Assembly: GCA_022885665.1 (NCBI GenBank)
Contig: JAGQDJ010000627.1
Span: forward strand, 124,001-188,000
DNA length: 64,000 nt
DNA from: Triops longicaudatus
Taxonomy: Eukaryota > Arthropoda > Branchiopoda > Notostraca > Triopsidae
Direction of reading: 5' to 3'
Positions 52,538 through 64,000 of this stretch are shown here, piece by piece. Under the pieces are notes generated by a model that was not told the origin of the DNA, made no database searches, and saw only the letters and a list, made by a program, of their open reading frames with translations. Both the position numbers and the translations under genes were made by a program. How positions within the stretch are numbered: position 1 is the stretch's first letter; every line of letters starts with the position of its first letter.

Positions 52538-55500
52538 TCGACTTTCAATAAAGGGTTCAACAAGACGTGGAAAGGCGAGGGCCAGAAATTACACGTAGAA
52601 TGGAAGGAGTGTACCCGACGGCGGGAGAAGAATAAAGGTCAAGTGTTCAGGCTGTTCCTGCAACTGTCGTATAGAATCTTTGAGTAGTGCTCATTAGCCA
52701 TTCGACGCACAACTTTATCGAGTTCTGTTTTTTTTTTACCAATCCCAGCGTTTTCTTTCCCGATTTTCTATTTTATTTTTGCTCGCTTTTACTTTTTGTT
52801 TTTTTTTTTTAGCTTACAAGGTTCCGTTCGTTAAGGCTACTGTGGCTCTTGTTGGGTAAAGGTTGTTGTATGTAAACGTCCCTAAAGTTCACTGGACCTG
52901 CACACAATGTTTGGAAGCTTGAGGGCATGCACCCACGTTCAGGGTTCTCCGTAGATCATCCATTGATTGGCTGACCCGTGACTTTCCTAGTTCCTTGGCC
53001 AGTCTTATGGCTTTCCGTAGCCATGGATTAGCCCCGGAATTACAACAGAAGAAAGAATTCACTCAACGTGGAGCAATCTCGGAAGAAATCACAATTGAGC
53101 TCAGTTATAACTGGTGCATTACGCCCAAGCAGATGGCCAGCTGTCACTTGGGGAAAATTGTCACCTAAGATTGAACACAGATCAGCTACGACACTTATTG
53201 CTGTGACCGGAGGAAACATAATACGCTCCTTTTTTTGCCTCACAGCGCTTTTTTACTTTCTTAAACGCAACAAACAATAGTTCGAAATTTTCCTTGAAAT
53301 TTTACCGCAAATTAAATTCTCGTAATTTCACCGTAAGTTACAGGGAAAAAATGTAAAAAATCGAAATATGGATTTTTTTTTTTTTCAAAGTACTTTGATC
53401 AACCTCGTAATTTTGAGAGTTAACCAGAATTCTGCCAGATAATGGGCCTTCCAAGGTAGAATACTTTCCAACGTGGTAGTTAACTCCTGAAAGCAGGAAC
53501 AAAGCCCTCTTTTTTAGGTCAGTGTAAGAACGTAGAAAAAAAGGACACGAAGAGTGCAATGTTGAGGTAAGATTTTTCGTCCTATGCGCGCGTTACAATT
53601 CTTTTAAGTTTGTAAAGTGAAATGGAGATTGTTCAGAAAAAAAATAACTAAAAAAATATCTTGGGTAAGCCCATGCGTGTTTTTATTTGTCGACTCCTTT
53701 AAATTGAAATTCAATGGAAGTTAGCTGAGATTTTTTAGGAGCGTATATTAGCGAAGCTTCTTTCGTATAAAAAAACTCGAGCTTTTTAACGACCATAAAC
53801 TTTTGAAGCTTTTAAACCGTTTTTGCAAATATCTCCCCCACGCAAGCTCCCGTGTTTTTCGTCCATAATATGCGTATCTCCAACGCTACCCGAAACTTTG
53901 TATGAGATAATTACAGTTTCTTTACTTCCAAAAAACTTACGTTATTCTAAAATATTAACGTTAAATTCCGGGAAGTATGTACTGCATAAGAAACTAAAAC
54001 AAGATAAACCAAGCCAAAAAAGAATTCAATTAATTTTTTTTTACAAGTAAGAAGACATATATCCTTTCTGCGTTCTCAATTTCACAGATAAAAGTTGAAA
54101 TTTTTTCACAGACATAATTTCAGTGCAAACCTTGGGAAAGATTTAATTTAAACCTTTTTGGGACATTTATGCGACGGTTATAAAAATTCGCTCGTATTAT
54201 GTTTGACAAATAGTTTTCAAAGACACTTGTAAACGGCAAATTTTCGATTCGTCTTTCATGTTTTTCAAACGAGGCAGGGTATTTTTATTTATTGAAGAGG
54301 CGACATTTCGTAGAGAAAGTAGTACAAGTATGGTAAAGTAGACGAGATTTATGCTGTAAATTCTTTTGACTGACAGTTGTTGGATGGGAAGCAGTGCACG
54401 TGCTTAGAAAGCTCAGAGTTCACGACCCTTGCCTTGATCCCATACCAGTCTTTTCACCCGGTTTTATAGAGAAATCTCAGTACACTTTATTGTAATACTG
54501 TTGCTGCTGACATGATTTCTGACTGCCAGACTCGTAGAGTGGGTGAAAATAAACACGTTACGATTTCCTGTATTTCTTGAAGCTCACTTCCCCATCCGCA
54601 GCTCTCGCGAAACGGCAAAAAGCATCCGACACTTCTTCACTGTGAATTTCGATCTCTGTTCAATTCAACCCTCCCCGTTTTCAGTAAATATAAAATTTTG
54701 CACATATTTCACTCAATTGCCTTATAAACTCGTTGCTAGGATAGAAACCAATCCAAGTTTCGTACTTTTTCGTCGAATTTTATTTTTTTATTTTTCGTAC
54801 TTTTTATTTTTATTATTATTTTTCAAAAAACGAATTGAATACAGTTAATGTATCCAAGGAGTGCAGTGAAGAATAGGGCTAGATTCACCACATATTACTC
54901 AGTTGAAAGTCGAGCAAAGTTTTAACTCGTTGCCGTGCATTCCTTCTATTTTATGGAGAAAATTTCACCGGGAAATGATTTTTGGTAGCATTGATCCCTG
55001 GGGGCAATATAGATTCATCAGCGGGGCAAATAGGAACTAGTGTGGCGCTCGACAGCCCTTTGAAGGTGCTAGGCTCCCAACTTGCATTCGACGGAAATTA
55101 AAAAACTTTTGCGATCCATACTCTTTGTTCACTTGCGAGATTTTTTAATAAAACTTTTGTGACACAGGACGTCGCGAAAGGGAAAAACTTGTTAAACGCG
55201 GTCCGTGCTAGGCAAACTGCTGCTGCTGTGCATACACTAAATGCTTAAAGTACATAAAAGCAGCCATTTCTGAAATCCTCTAGGGTAAAGGTGGGAGGGA
55301 TGCACGATCAGAATGCTACGCTGTTATCTGCCGTACTGTACACTTGCATCATCTTTTATGTAAATGGAAAAGGAACGTTAGCGATACTGCAGCGTGAGAG
55401 TAGCAGCTGTCCCCCCCCCCTTATTGAAACTCATTAGTCTAATTAGGTATGAGGAGTGAGAGTGAAAGATACATAGCCGTTTAGCTGGTCCTTCCCTTGA

Positions 55501-56179
55501 CTTCATGCAGACGGTCTTTTACCGTACTTTGCTGTACACTGTGCGGACCTAGACGCGAAATTCGAAGTCCCTCGAGAAATGAACCGAATGAGCTCGCTTT
55601 TGCCTATTTGTAGCGAGCAATTCCCGACCCAAGGTATAGCTCGTCTGGGAAATGAGTTAGAACATCTATTATGCAAATCCGTAATAGCCTTTGCTGCTTC
55701 CTGTATACGTCTCTTGACACAGAGTCGTATTACGCGTTCTAACTCCCAACACTGCAAAACCGGTTGCTTTATCGCTGACTAGACTTGGGGTGTTGGGAAA
55801 TCGCGATCTGCCCCAGAAGGATTGTAGTCAATTAATACTATGCATAACAGATAGCACTAACATATGTTCACTGCAGCGTTTCCCTTCTGTATTAGCTTCG
55901 AGAAAGCTGAGTAGACGAAATTCGGATCATTTTCTTTTAGTTTCCACTCGCAACACGAACTAAATTGTCGTCTGAATGTGTAACCACTAGATGTAGACGT
56001 TTATTTGTTCCGTATTCAGATATTGTATGCTTGTAAAAACGCACAATAATTCTGTTGTCTATAGTAAACAAAAAAAAGAAAAGTATCCGTTTTATCTGTG
56101 CACAGCAGTGAAATCAAACTTTAATTGTTTGATTAAAGCTTGCCCACTTTATATGCAACTTCTTTTTTGACCGCGTAGC

Positions 56180-56231
56180 GTTATTATTATTATTATTGTT
56201 ATTATTATTATTAGTCATAGTATTATTATTT
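56180..56231. repeat. (TTA)n microsatellite
   Basis: About 50 nt of TTA units with two interruptions. Confidence 0.85.
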
Positions 56232-57616
56232 ACAGCCTCAAGACACCTTTTGTTCACTAGTTGTGATTTTGGTTACCTTTATGTTGCATTACAGTTGGCC
56301 CTTGTCTCTTGTGTTGCGTAGTTTACATGGAGCTTGTGTGTGGTTAGTTTTCGGAGCAAGCAAGGGAGCAAGGTTGATAAAGCTCTGGGCGAATTATACA
56401 TAGGCCGGGGCATTAAAACCTGTGCTCTTAAAATATGCCTAGTGCTTGAGCAAAAGACTGGGGTTAATCGCCCTTGTCATTCTTTGGTGATTTATCATGC
56501 ATGAGTTACGAAGCTTGTGTTGCCTTACCAAGTTTACAACGGCTTGTTTGCTGTAAGGAAAAGTGGGATTGGAAACCCGGGCGGAGACCTTCCAAGCTTG
56601 GCAGCGTAATCCAGACACAATTAAGCATGGGATTTGGGATCTTAGAAACCATCTTACATATCTCGCCCCGCGATTCTCTTCCCGCGCTGGGCTCGCATGC
56701 TTTTGCATAGCCTTCCTTTTTGTCTTCCTCATCGTGCTTGGAAAAAGCGCCCGTCTCTACAAAACCCCACCCTCCTGCAAGTTTATTGCTACTGCTAAGA
56801 GGAAGGAATTGTACACATCAGAAATGTACACACATTGGGGCTATTGATTTCTTCCGAGTTTTAGGCTCGACTCAAGTGGTCTGTTGTTCCTTCTTTAAGC
56901 AAGCCTAGCGCGCAATTAGGTTCAGTTAACAGCTGGATAAGGAAGGTTGACGGTTTTCTTTCTTCCGGAACGCTCGGGGAGTAGATTGAACAACATTGCT
57001 TAGTGCATCTTAGGTAGCACTTCTAACGGTTACAGTGTACTTTAAGGAAACCAATGCCAGAAAAGAAAATTCATAGAAAAGGGGTCTTAATCTCCGCTTC
57101 AATCCCTTTCTTCCGAGCGATTTCTCGCTCTCGTGCGTGAGTTGTATCGGTTTGCTTTCCTAGAGAGGGCCGGAATTAATTGCATGCCTCTTACTCCGTT
57201 GGAGGATCTTTTGTTTCTTTTATACCTTTTCATCTAGCGCTGATTTAATTTTCAAGGCTGTATAGAGCCTTAGCGCCATTTTGAGTTTGCTTTGCCAGCG
57301 TGCAACGTATTTCTAGCTGTATGCGGGACAAATCCAATGTGAGATGGAGTCGTAAATGAAGATGCCAAAGTTTGAAGAACATTGTTGAAAAAAAAACAGC
57401 TACAACAATAACGAAAGGGAAAAAAAGACAACAAAGCGAACTTAAAATAAAAGCAGGCTTTTGGATCGATGGTTTTCGTTTGCATACGAGTGCTCGTAGA
57501 AGACATGTATATAACTCGACTGCATGGCTTAAGATGGAGGTTGATGGGAAACGGAAGAGAAGGAGACTTTTTATGTGTATTTGTGCGTGAATTTGAGCAG
57601 GAGTGGAAGTGAGCAA

Positions 57617-58117
<501 letters not shown>

Positions 58118-58867
58118 GTGTTCGTAAGGCCGGCTAAGTTACGCATGTTGGTGCGCTTGTTGAAACGTAGTTGGAAAAGCAGGCGAATAAGCATAAGCAC
58201 CGGAAGTTCGTATGGACCTACGCATGAAAATCCAGTTGGAAAAGCCAAAGGGTCGAAGGGGGTTTATGTGCGGGAGGCACATTTGTCATTATGTAAGCTA
58301 CATGACGTTGAATGTGCAGGTTCTAGTGTACAATCTCCCTTAATCCTTTTTTTCTGTCAAGAAAAAAATCGAAAAAAAAAATGTTCAGGAAGCATGAAGC
58401 TCCGCCTTGGCTGGTCTCAAAAAGTCGAGGTACCCATGAGATCACCAAGTTAGGCGAGCGCCGTAAATGAGTTTTATATTCCGGGGCATAGAAAGTACCT
58501 TCATCGTCAAATACATTGACTATCAATTTTGCATTTCCTTTTCTCGAGTTAAAGGGAGGGGAAAGTCCATTACACCGCCGAACTTGTGCCGGGAGCCGGC
58601 TGTTTCAAATTGCCTACTGTGACTTGAGGTACCTTGGTTTCGACCATAAAATCTTCTGGAAAGTTTGGTACGATGAAGAGATAAACTACTTCGCTTTAAC
58701 TTTTCACTGTAAATCACAGAAATGAAAAGTTAGCCAAGTGCGAGAGCCTTGCATCCTCCCAGCTCACTTTTTAGTCCGCCTCCAACTATTGAACCTTCGA
58801 CACTTAAGAACTAAATAACTTAAACCTTCTAAAAACACTTTTGTCTGAAATATAATTTTTAGCATAA

Positions 58868-59025
58868 TTCATGAGAATCTCGCCATAACTAACCCTTTTG
58901 CAACAAAGTGACAGATTTTAACGTTTCGACCTGTGTATAGAAAAAGCGTCTGATAATAACAAACTTGGACTGTAATTGAAGGCCTTTTCCTATTCGCGAG
59001 GGATTCATTTTAACGGATACTAGTT
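58868..59025. mobile_element. Eroded pogo-like MITE, about 158 bp
   Basis: The left end ATGAGAATCTCGCCATAACT followed by AACCC, and the right end on the minus strand CTAGTATCCGTTAAAATGAA, are degraded versions of the family terminus. Length and the internal GCGTCTGATAATAACAAACTT agree with the better copies. Confidence 0.45.
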
Positions 59026-62000
59026 ACAAAAAGATAATTTTCTTATCATATTGTGTATTTGTTGATTTTTTCACTATAAATGCCGTGAAGGTAGATTGGT
59101 GACTATTGTAATGTTTTATTTTAATCTGTAGCTTGTTAAATAATTGTTTTAATTTTCTTTTGCGGTAATAAATTGAAGTAGCAAATTCGTGGAACTTTCT
59201 CTTATATAATCTAGTTCGTGAAAGAGCAGTTTATTTATCACTGTCGCTTGCTTTACGGAACTGAGCACAAACTTTACTCTTCTACTCTGGAAGAAAAAGA
59301 TAACTTGATATGAAAGATATCTTTATAGCTTTTTGTGCCTTCCTTTGTTAGCTGCAGTGTTTAAGAACATAACGTCACATTCTGCAACGCTGCAAATACT
59401 TCGCTGTACTCCATTCCATAGTTTTGCATAACCACTTTCAACTTCTATGTCTGACTTGAGCAATATCAAGCTTCAAAGACTTGACAAAAAGCAAGCTTAA
59501 ACTAGAGAGTCGGTGGAATAGAGAAAACGTCTCGGGGAATTCAAGCTGGAGCTTTTTCCTAACTTCCTGCTAGCACCATGATCTGTGCTCGGAAAGTTTT
59601 TAAAAAGCTCAAGAGAAGAAAGCGAGATTCACAGCTTGATATAGCCCCCAAAGCCCCTTCAGGAAAAAGTTGCTTGTCCGCTTGCCGGTCGCCAGTATAT
59701 AGCTGCAGTGATTCATTGGATTTGGGTCTGCTGTGGTGGTCCGTTATTGGACGCGACATTTTTTCTTCAAACTTTCTTATTTTTCATTTCGGACATAAAA
59801 AACAGCCAGTGTTTGCTCAGTCGCGCTCCAATTGTGGAAGAACCCACCCTGCTGGCAACAGCCTTTTTTTATTAGTTTCCTTTTATGGGGTGGAAAAGCC
59901 CCCCCTCTTTTCTCACGTATGCAAAAGTGAGCATCACAATCGAAGCAACGCGGGCTGTAATATCATGCTAGTCCGCTATCCTTCACCACCGAGCGTTGGA
60001 CGTGGCCGCAGCTCTTATTGGATCTCGTAATTTCGGGGCTGGGGAATAGGGAAGGCTGAGTATTTATACTCGCCCTAGTGTCTATGGTGCCTCTCGCCGC
60101 GTCGTTCTATTACACACGAGTACTGTTTTCCCCTAAAGCAGTGGAACAAAAGCGTGGAGGGGCCCTCGACACCCCACAGCTGTTTCTTGGGCATAAAGTG
60201 TCACGCCAAAGGCTAAGAATCGGTTGCGTTTGTAATACTAGGCAAATCGTTTGTATATTAGGCCTTATTTGTGCTGCGGTCTGTGCAGTACGTGTATTTG
60301 CTGTACGAATTCAAGGAAGTTGTTGCGTCGCTTGTTTATGTGACACTTAGCGAGGGGGGAAAACTAGCGTTGTTCATATTCCGTTTACAGATGGAAAGCA
60401 TGCTTGGCATACTCTTAGAGCCTGACGGAGGACAAAGGCAGCAGCAAGTGTGGAGAATGACAGTTTTGGGGCGCTGCGCACGTAGAGTTATGCTTTGGAG
60501 GCCACCATTGTATTACTTTGGTGTTATCGCAATCACAAACTCCGGCAATGAATCAATCCTTAAGTGCTCTCCTAAGCTTGGTTGCTAGGTTACTGAACAA
60601 GGAGGAGCGGTTGAATGCGATTATCAATTGCGGGAGCCAACTTGCGTTAAAGATGCGAATGTCACCTTTACCTGAAGCTTTAAAGAGCACAGAGGTATAT
60701 TGGACTTAAAATCACTCATGAAGAAGACCAGAAAAACGAGGACTTGTGCGGCAACGAGTTGCTGTACTCTGGAATTGGCAGCGTTCGTGATCAATAAAGG
60801 ACTATATCACTGGCTAATCGAGTTAGTCCAACCTGGGGGTTAGAGTAAATTGTGTAAATTTCCCTAAGGTGTGAGGGAGGAATTTCTCCTGGGCATTCGG
60901 GTTGGTGAACTACGTAGATTCGGTAGCGATAGTGGAAGGTTCTCTTTTTAGCTCTTTTTATGTATTACACCCTGATTTTTTTGTTTTCTCGCTCCGGTCA
61001 GCGTACACCCCTTTTTTGCGGTGTCCTGGGTCACTCGCAACAAATTGCTTTCCTTACCTGGCAAAGTTAATAAATGTGGATGGTCTGCTGTATTATAGCT
61101 CCAATTTCGCACGTAACTTCGTTAACGGGGTACAGTTTCCAAGCTATAAAGGACTAGTACCGACACGCCTTAGCTGTGCAGTTTAATCGGGTTAATCGAG
61201 ACGGTAAATTATGTTGACAGCAACCTGTTGGGATATTCTGTCAATTACCACATATTTAACAATAAAATGTAATAGTTTCTTTGTCTGCAGCTCCGTCTCT
61301 GCTTCCATACTAAAGAACCTTTTTCGATTCTGTTTTGAAATAAAAAAGCTGAGCGACGACCTTAAAAGTGGAACTAATCTCGAGTGCGCGGTTTACGCAA
61401 GCAGTAACGCCGAGCCTCACCAAATAGCCCATCAAAAGCAACAAAAAAAAAATGGGCAGAAAATGCATTTATGTTGAGTAGATTGTCAGTCACACAGTGT
61501 AATTCCTTGCAAAAACGGAGTAAGCTTACGCCTGTTATAAAAACAACGCATTTTGCTGAGTTCGTTTGACCTTGCATGTTGACATTTTTGTAACTCAGCC
61601 GCTTGGAGTAGAAAAATACCCTATTCTCGAGCGTGTTTTGATCGATCAGAATCGTGGCTCTAAATTTGCCTTCAAGATAGAAAACAAAGTTTAAAATTAC
61701 AAGTTAGGAGCTCTTTTTCTCACATCTTTCTTTCTTGATCGGCACGTGCTGTACTCTTTTTGTTGCACCCAATTTGTGTACTAAATATGATAAGTTTACG
61801 CACGCCCTCTTGGGAAAAAAGTGACCCGTCCCGTTTTAAGCTCTCCCAGCGCGCTTTTGTTCCCCGTTTCCCAGGCTCCTGTCATATTATGGTGATTGTG
61901 TATTTATGGAGATTGTCAGCTCATACTTGAGCGGGTGTGCAGATATGTATCATTCCTTTCCGTAAAGCCTGTTTCGACTAAACACATGCTTTGCGTTGTT

Positions 62001-62549
62001 GCAGATTGTTAAACGATTTTCACGTCTGGACAATTATCAGGTTTTATTCTGTTCACGTTCTAACGATTGTTCCTCATTTGCTCAGGCTGTCAGTTAATGT
62101 ATTCCTGAATGATAACCCAGGATTCTTTTATCTTTGCGCCCTTAAAAGGAAAATACCTAACACGCGAACTTCCCGTAAGAGTATTAAAATGTCTTGCACG
62201 TAGTAAATGTCCAAACCCATTTTGGAGAGGGTTCGCTAGGCTTGACAGGTTTGAATATAAAACGCGTTGGGAAGTCGTTAAATAAAACCCATTATTACTT
62301 GTACATTGAAAGCTATTAGCCCCTTGATTAAATCTGTATAGCTATCCGTCTTCTGTTTCCTCTAAACAAAATTCAAGCTTGGCTACATCCTTTGAAAAAA
62401 AAAAAAAAACGCAGATGGATTGATATCTCCTTGTGGATAATGTCAAATTATATCAGCATAATTCAACGACTTTTTCAGTTACCAGAAACGAAATACTAAT
62501 CATTTCCACTTCACGTAATCATTGCGAAAGTACACGAGTTACGATTCTT

Positions 62550-62703
62550 TACAGTAGAAACTCATTATAACGAACCTGACCAGGCAAAACTGTCTCGTAT
62601 AACGGAAGTTCGTTATATCTGAGACTTCTTTTCATTTTAGCAGTTCAGAACTCTAAAACCCATCCGTCGTAGCCAAGTGCTCGTTATAAAGGATAATTAC
62701 TGT
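62550..62703. mobile_element. Pogo-like MITE, about 154 bp
   Basis: The left end is TACAGTAGAAACTCATTATA then ACGAACC. The right end on the minus strand is ACAGTAATTATCCTTTATAA then CGAGC. Internal CGTATAACGGAAGTTCGTTAT is a second inverted motif typical of this family. Confidence 0.6.
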
Positions 62704-62726
62704 GTAATTCTTATTTTTTCTTTCTG

Positions 62727-62763
<37 letters not shown>

Positions 62764-62790
62764 ATTTTTATTATTAGTATTATTATTTTT
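62727..62790. repeat. (TTA)n microsatellite adjoining a MITE
   Basis: About 35 nt of perfect TTA units and a degenerate tail, starting about 25 nt after the right end of the MITE at 62550-62703. Confidence 0.85.
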
Positions 62791-64000
62791 ACTACAAAGT
62801 ATTCTTTGTCGTTGCTGGTCTTAAATATTCTGAAGACCTGAAGCGTCAAAGGTCCTGAAAGGCAATTATCTTGGGTATCACTGACTTGGGAGTGTATTGT
62901 TGTATAATTTATTATTTTCCATTATGTGCACTTGCAACGCCATGAAAAGGGAAAATACACGGGCAAATAAGTGTTGTCGACAGACGTGAGAGAAATAAAA
63001 AAAAATAGGATTATTTTAGCATGGTGACATTTCGCAAAGGGGATAAATAAGTCTATATGCACACGCCATATGCCTTATTCATAATCGTATTGCTATGAAT
63101 AATTGGAAAGGGTCCCATTTCTTGAGACTTGGAAATTTTCGAGCGGTAGTGTCGATACCGGGAGCAGCGCTCGTCTCATCTTATAACGTTCGTTCAAGTG
63201 GGACCTATGGTGTTTTGAGAGTTTAATCAGTTGACAGCTTTGGATGTGAGCATGGAAAGTGTCGTTAAGGGAAACTCAATATAAGTAGGCGTATGCAGTA
63301 TTCAAAGGGAAGAGCTGCAAAGACGGAAGGGAGAAAAGGGATGTACGCTTGAAAAGCATGTGCCTTAGCTGTCCAAATTAGATGCTGCCTAACCTGTCAA
63401 AGGTGGTTGCAATACCACACAAAGGCAAACCAAAGAGGCATGGATGTTCGGGGGTTGTCAATGCAAAAGACAAGATTCCTTTACAAAGTACGAAATTCTT
63501 GTAGACATTTTTCTCAAATCTTGTAAATCTTTCCTTTTCGAAAGATAGCTGACAAGGAAGTGTTTTTAGAGGCCTTTTTGTATTTTTATGCGACAAGTCT
63601 TAAATGAAATTGGTGGAGGAATGTGTGGCCAAAGCTGTAAAGTCGTTGTGAAAGCTAAAGCAAAAGGGCCTTGGCGAGGAGTTGAATTCCTTAATGAATT
63701 CCGTGGTTGAAAGTTGTCAAGCTTGAAACGTATTCGAAAATTCGTTGGCGAGAGACAAGATGCATTACAATCAAAGCTTTTAGGCAAATTCGACCCATTA
63801 TAATCTGACTAAACACAACCGGCTTTATTTAAAAGCGGGCTCACTGTTATTTCACTGTGAAGTCAAGACGGTTTTATCGCGCTATTGATTTACGGGAAAA
63901 TAAACATGGAGCATGTAAATGTTAAGCAGAAGGTTAGAGATCGTTTGATAAAAGAAATAAGAAGCGAGTTAAATATTGACGTTGCAATTAAAATTCCACA

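Noticed and set aside
59578..60030. 150-codon ATG-initiated frame on the + strand
   Set aside because: No motif or domain, and length at the upper end of what chance gives in 64 kb of six-frame sequence; no splice or promoter support.

Overview
The window is animal nuclear DNA, most likely from an arthropod. It is AT-leaning, rich in microsatellites and short non-autonomous DNA transposons, and almost entirely intron. Two short, well-defined exons on the + strand (18148-18205 and 49680-49767) encode the end of RRM1 and the start of RRM2 of a TIA-1/TIAR/Rox8-family RNA-binding protein. The wording of the exons (SPGN-PK-DTS linker; VGDLSPEIET-TLREAF) is closer to insect Rox8 as I remember it than to vertebrate TIA1. 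A chelicerate or crustacean would fit the very long introns, but I cannot place the species from sequence alone.

Layout: 1-18147 is the 3' part of an upstream intron (exons for most of RRM1 lie outside the window). Exon A is 18148-18205. A 31,474-nt intron follows (18206-49679). Exon B is 49680-49767. From 49768 to the end is the 5' part of the next intron. No exon for the remainder of RRM2 or for RRM3 was found.

The main discovery candidate lies inside the 31-kb intron. At 30153-30662 there is a 510-nt, GC-rich, stop-free block with a good 3' splice site and a usable 5' splice site. It is symmetric phase 1-1 and in frame with both flanking exons. It would insert 170 residues of low-complexity sequence (Ala10, a Gly-Pro repeat, an Asn run, Pro/Ser-rich stretches) between RRM1 and RRM2. 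This is the same position and splice phase at which human TIA1 carries its small 11-residue alternative exon. About 190 bp upstream is an old tandem repeat of about 55 bp (29340-29960) whose core, TTCT(T/G)CAG, resembles a series of 3' splice sites. U-rich tracts follow the 5' splice sites of exon A and of the candidate exon, the arrangement bound by TIA-1 proteins themselves, so autoregulated inclusion is a reasonable hypothesis. A weaker second phase-1 candidate exon sits at 29011-29196.

The rest of the window holds at least eight degenerate pogo/Tigger-like MITEs (termini resembling TACAGTAAAACCTCGTTATAACGAA), ATT/AGT and CT microsatellites, several poly-T tracts including one of 494 nt at 57620-58113, a palindrome centred on an AP-1-type TGAGTCA site, and a few stretches resembling decayed coding sequence that I cannot identify. 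I found no tRNA, rRNA, CRISPR or prokaryotic-type features.
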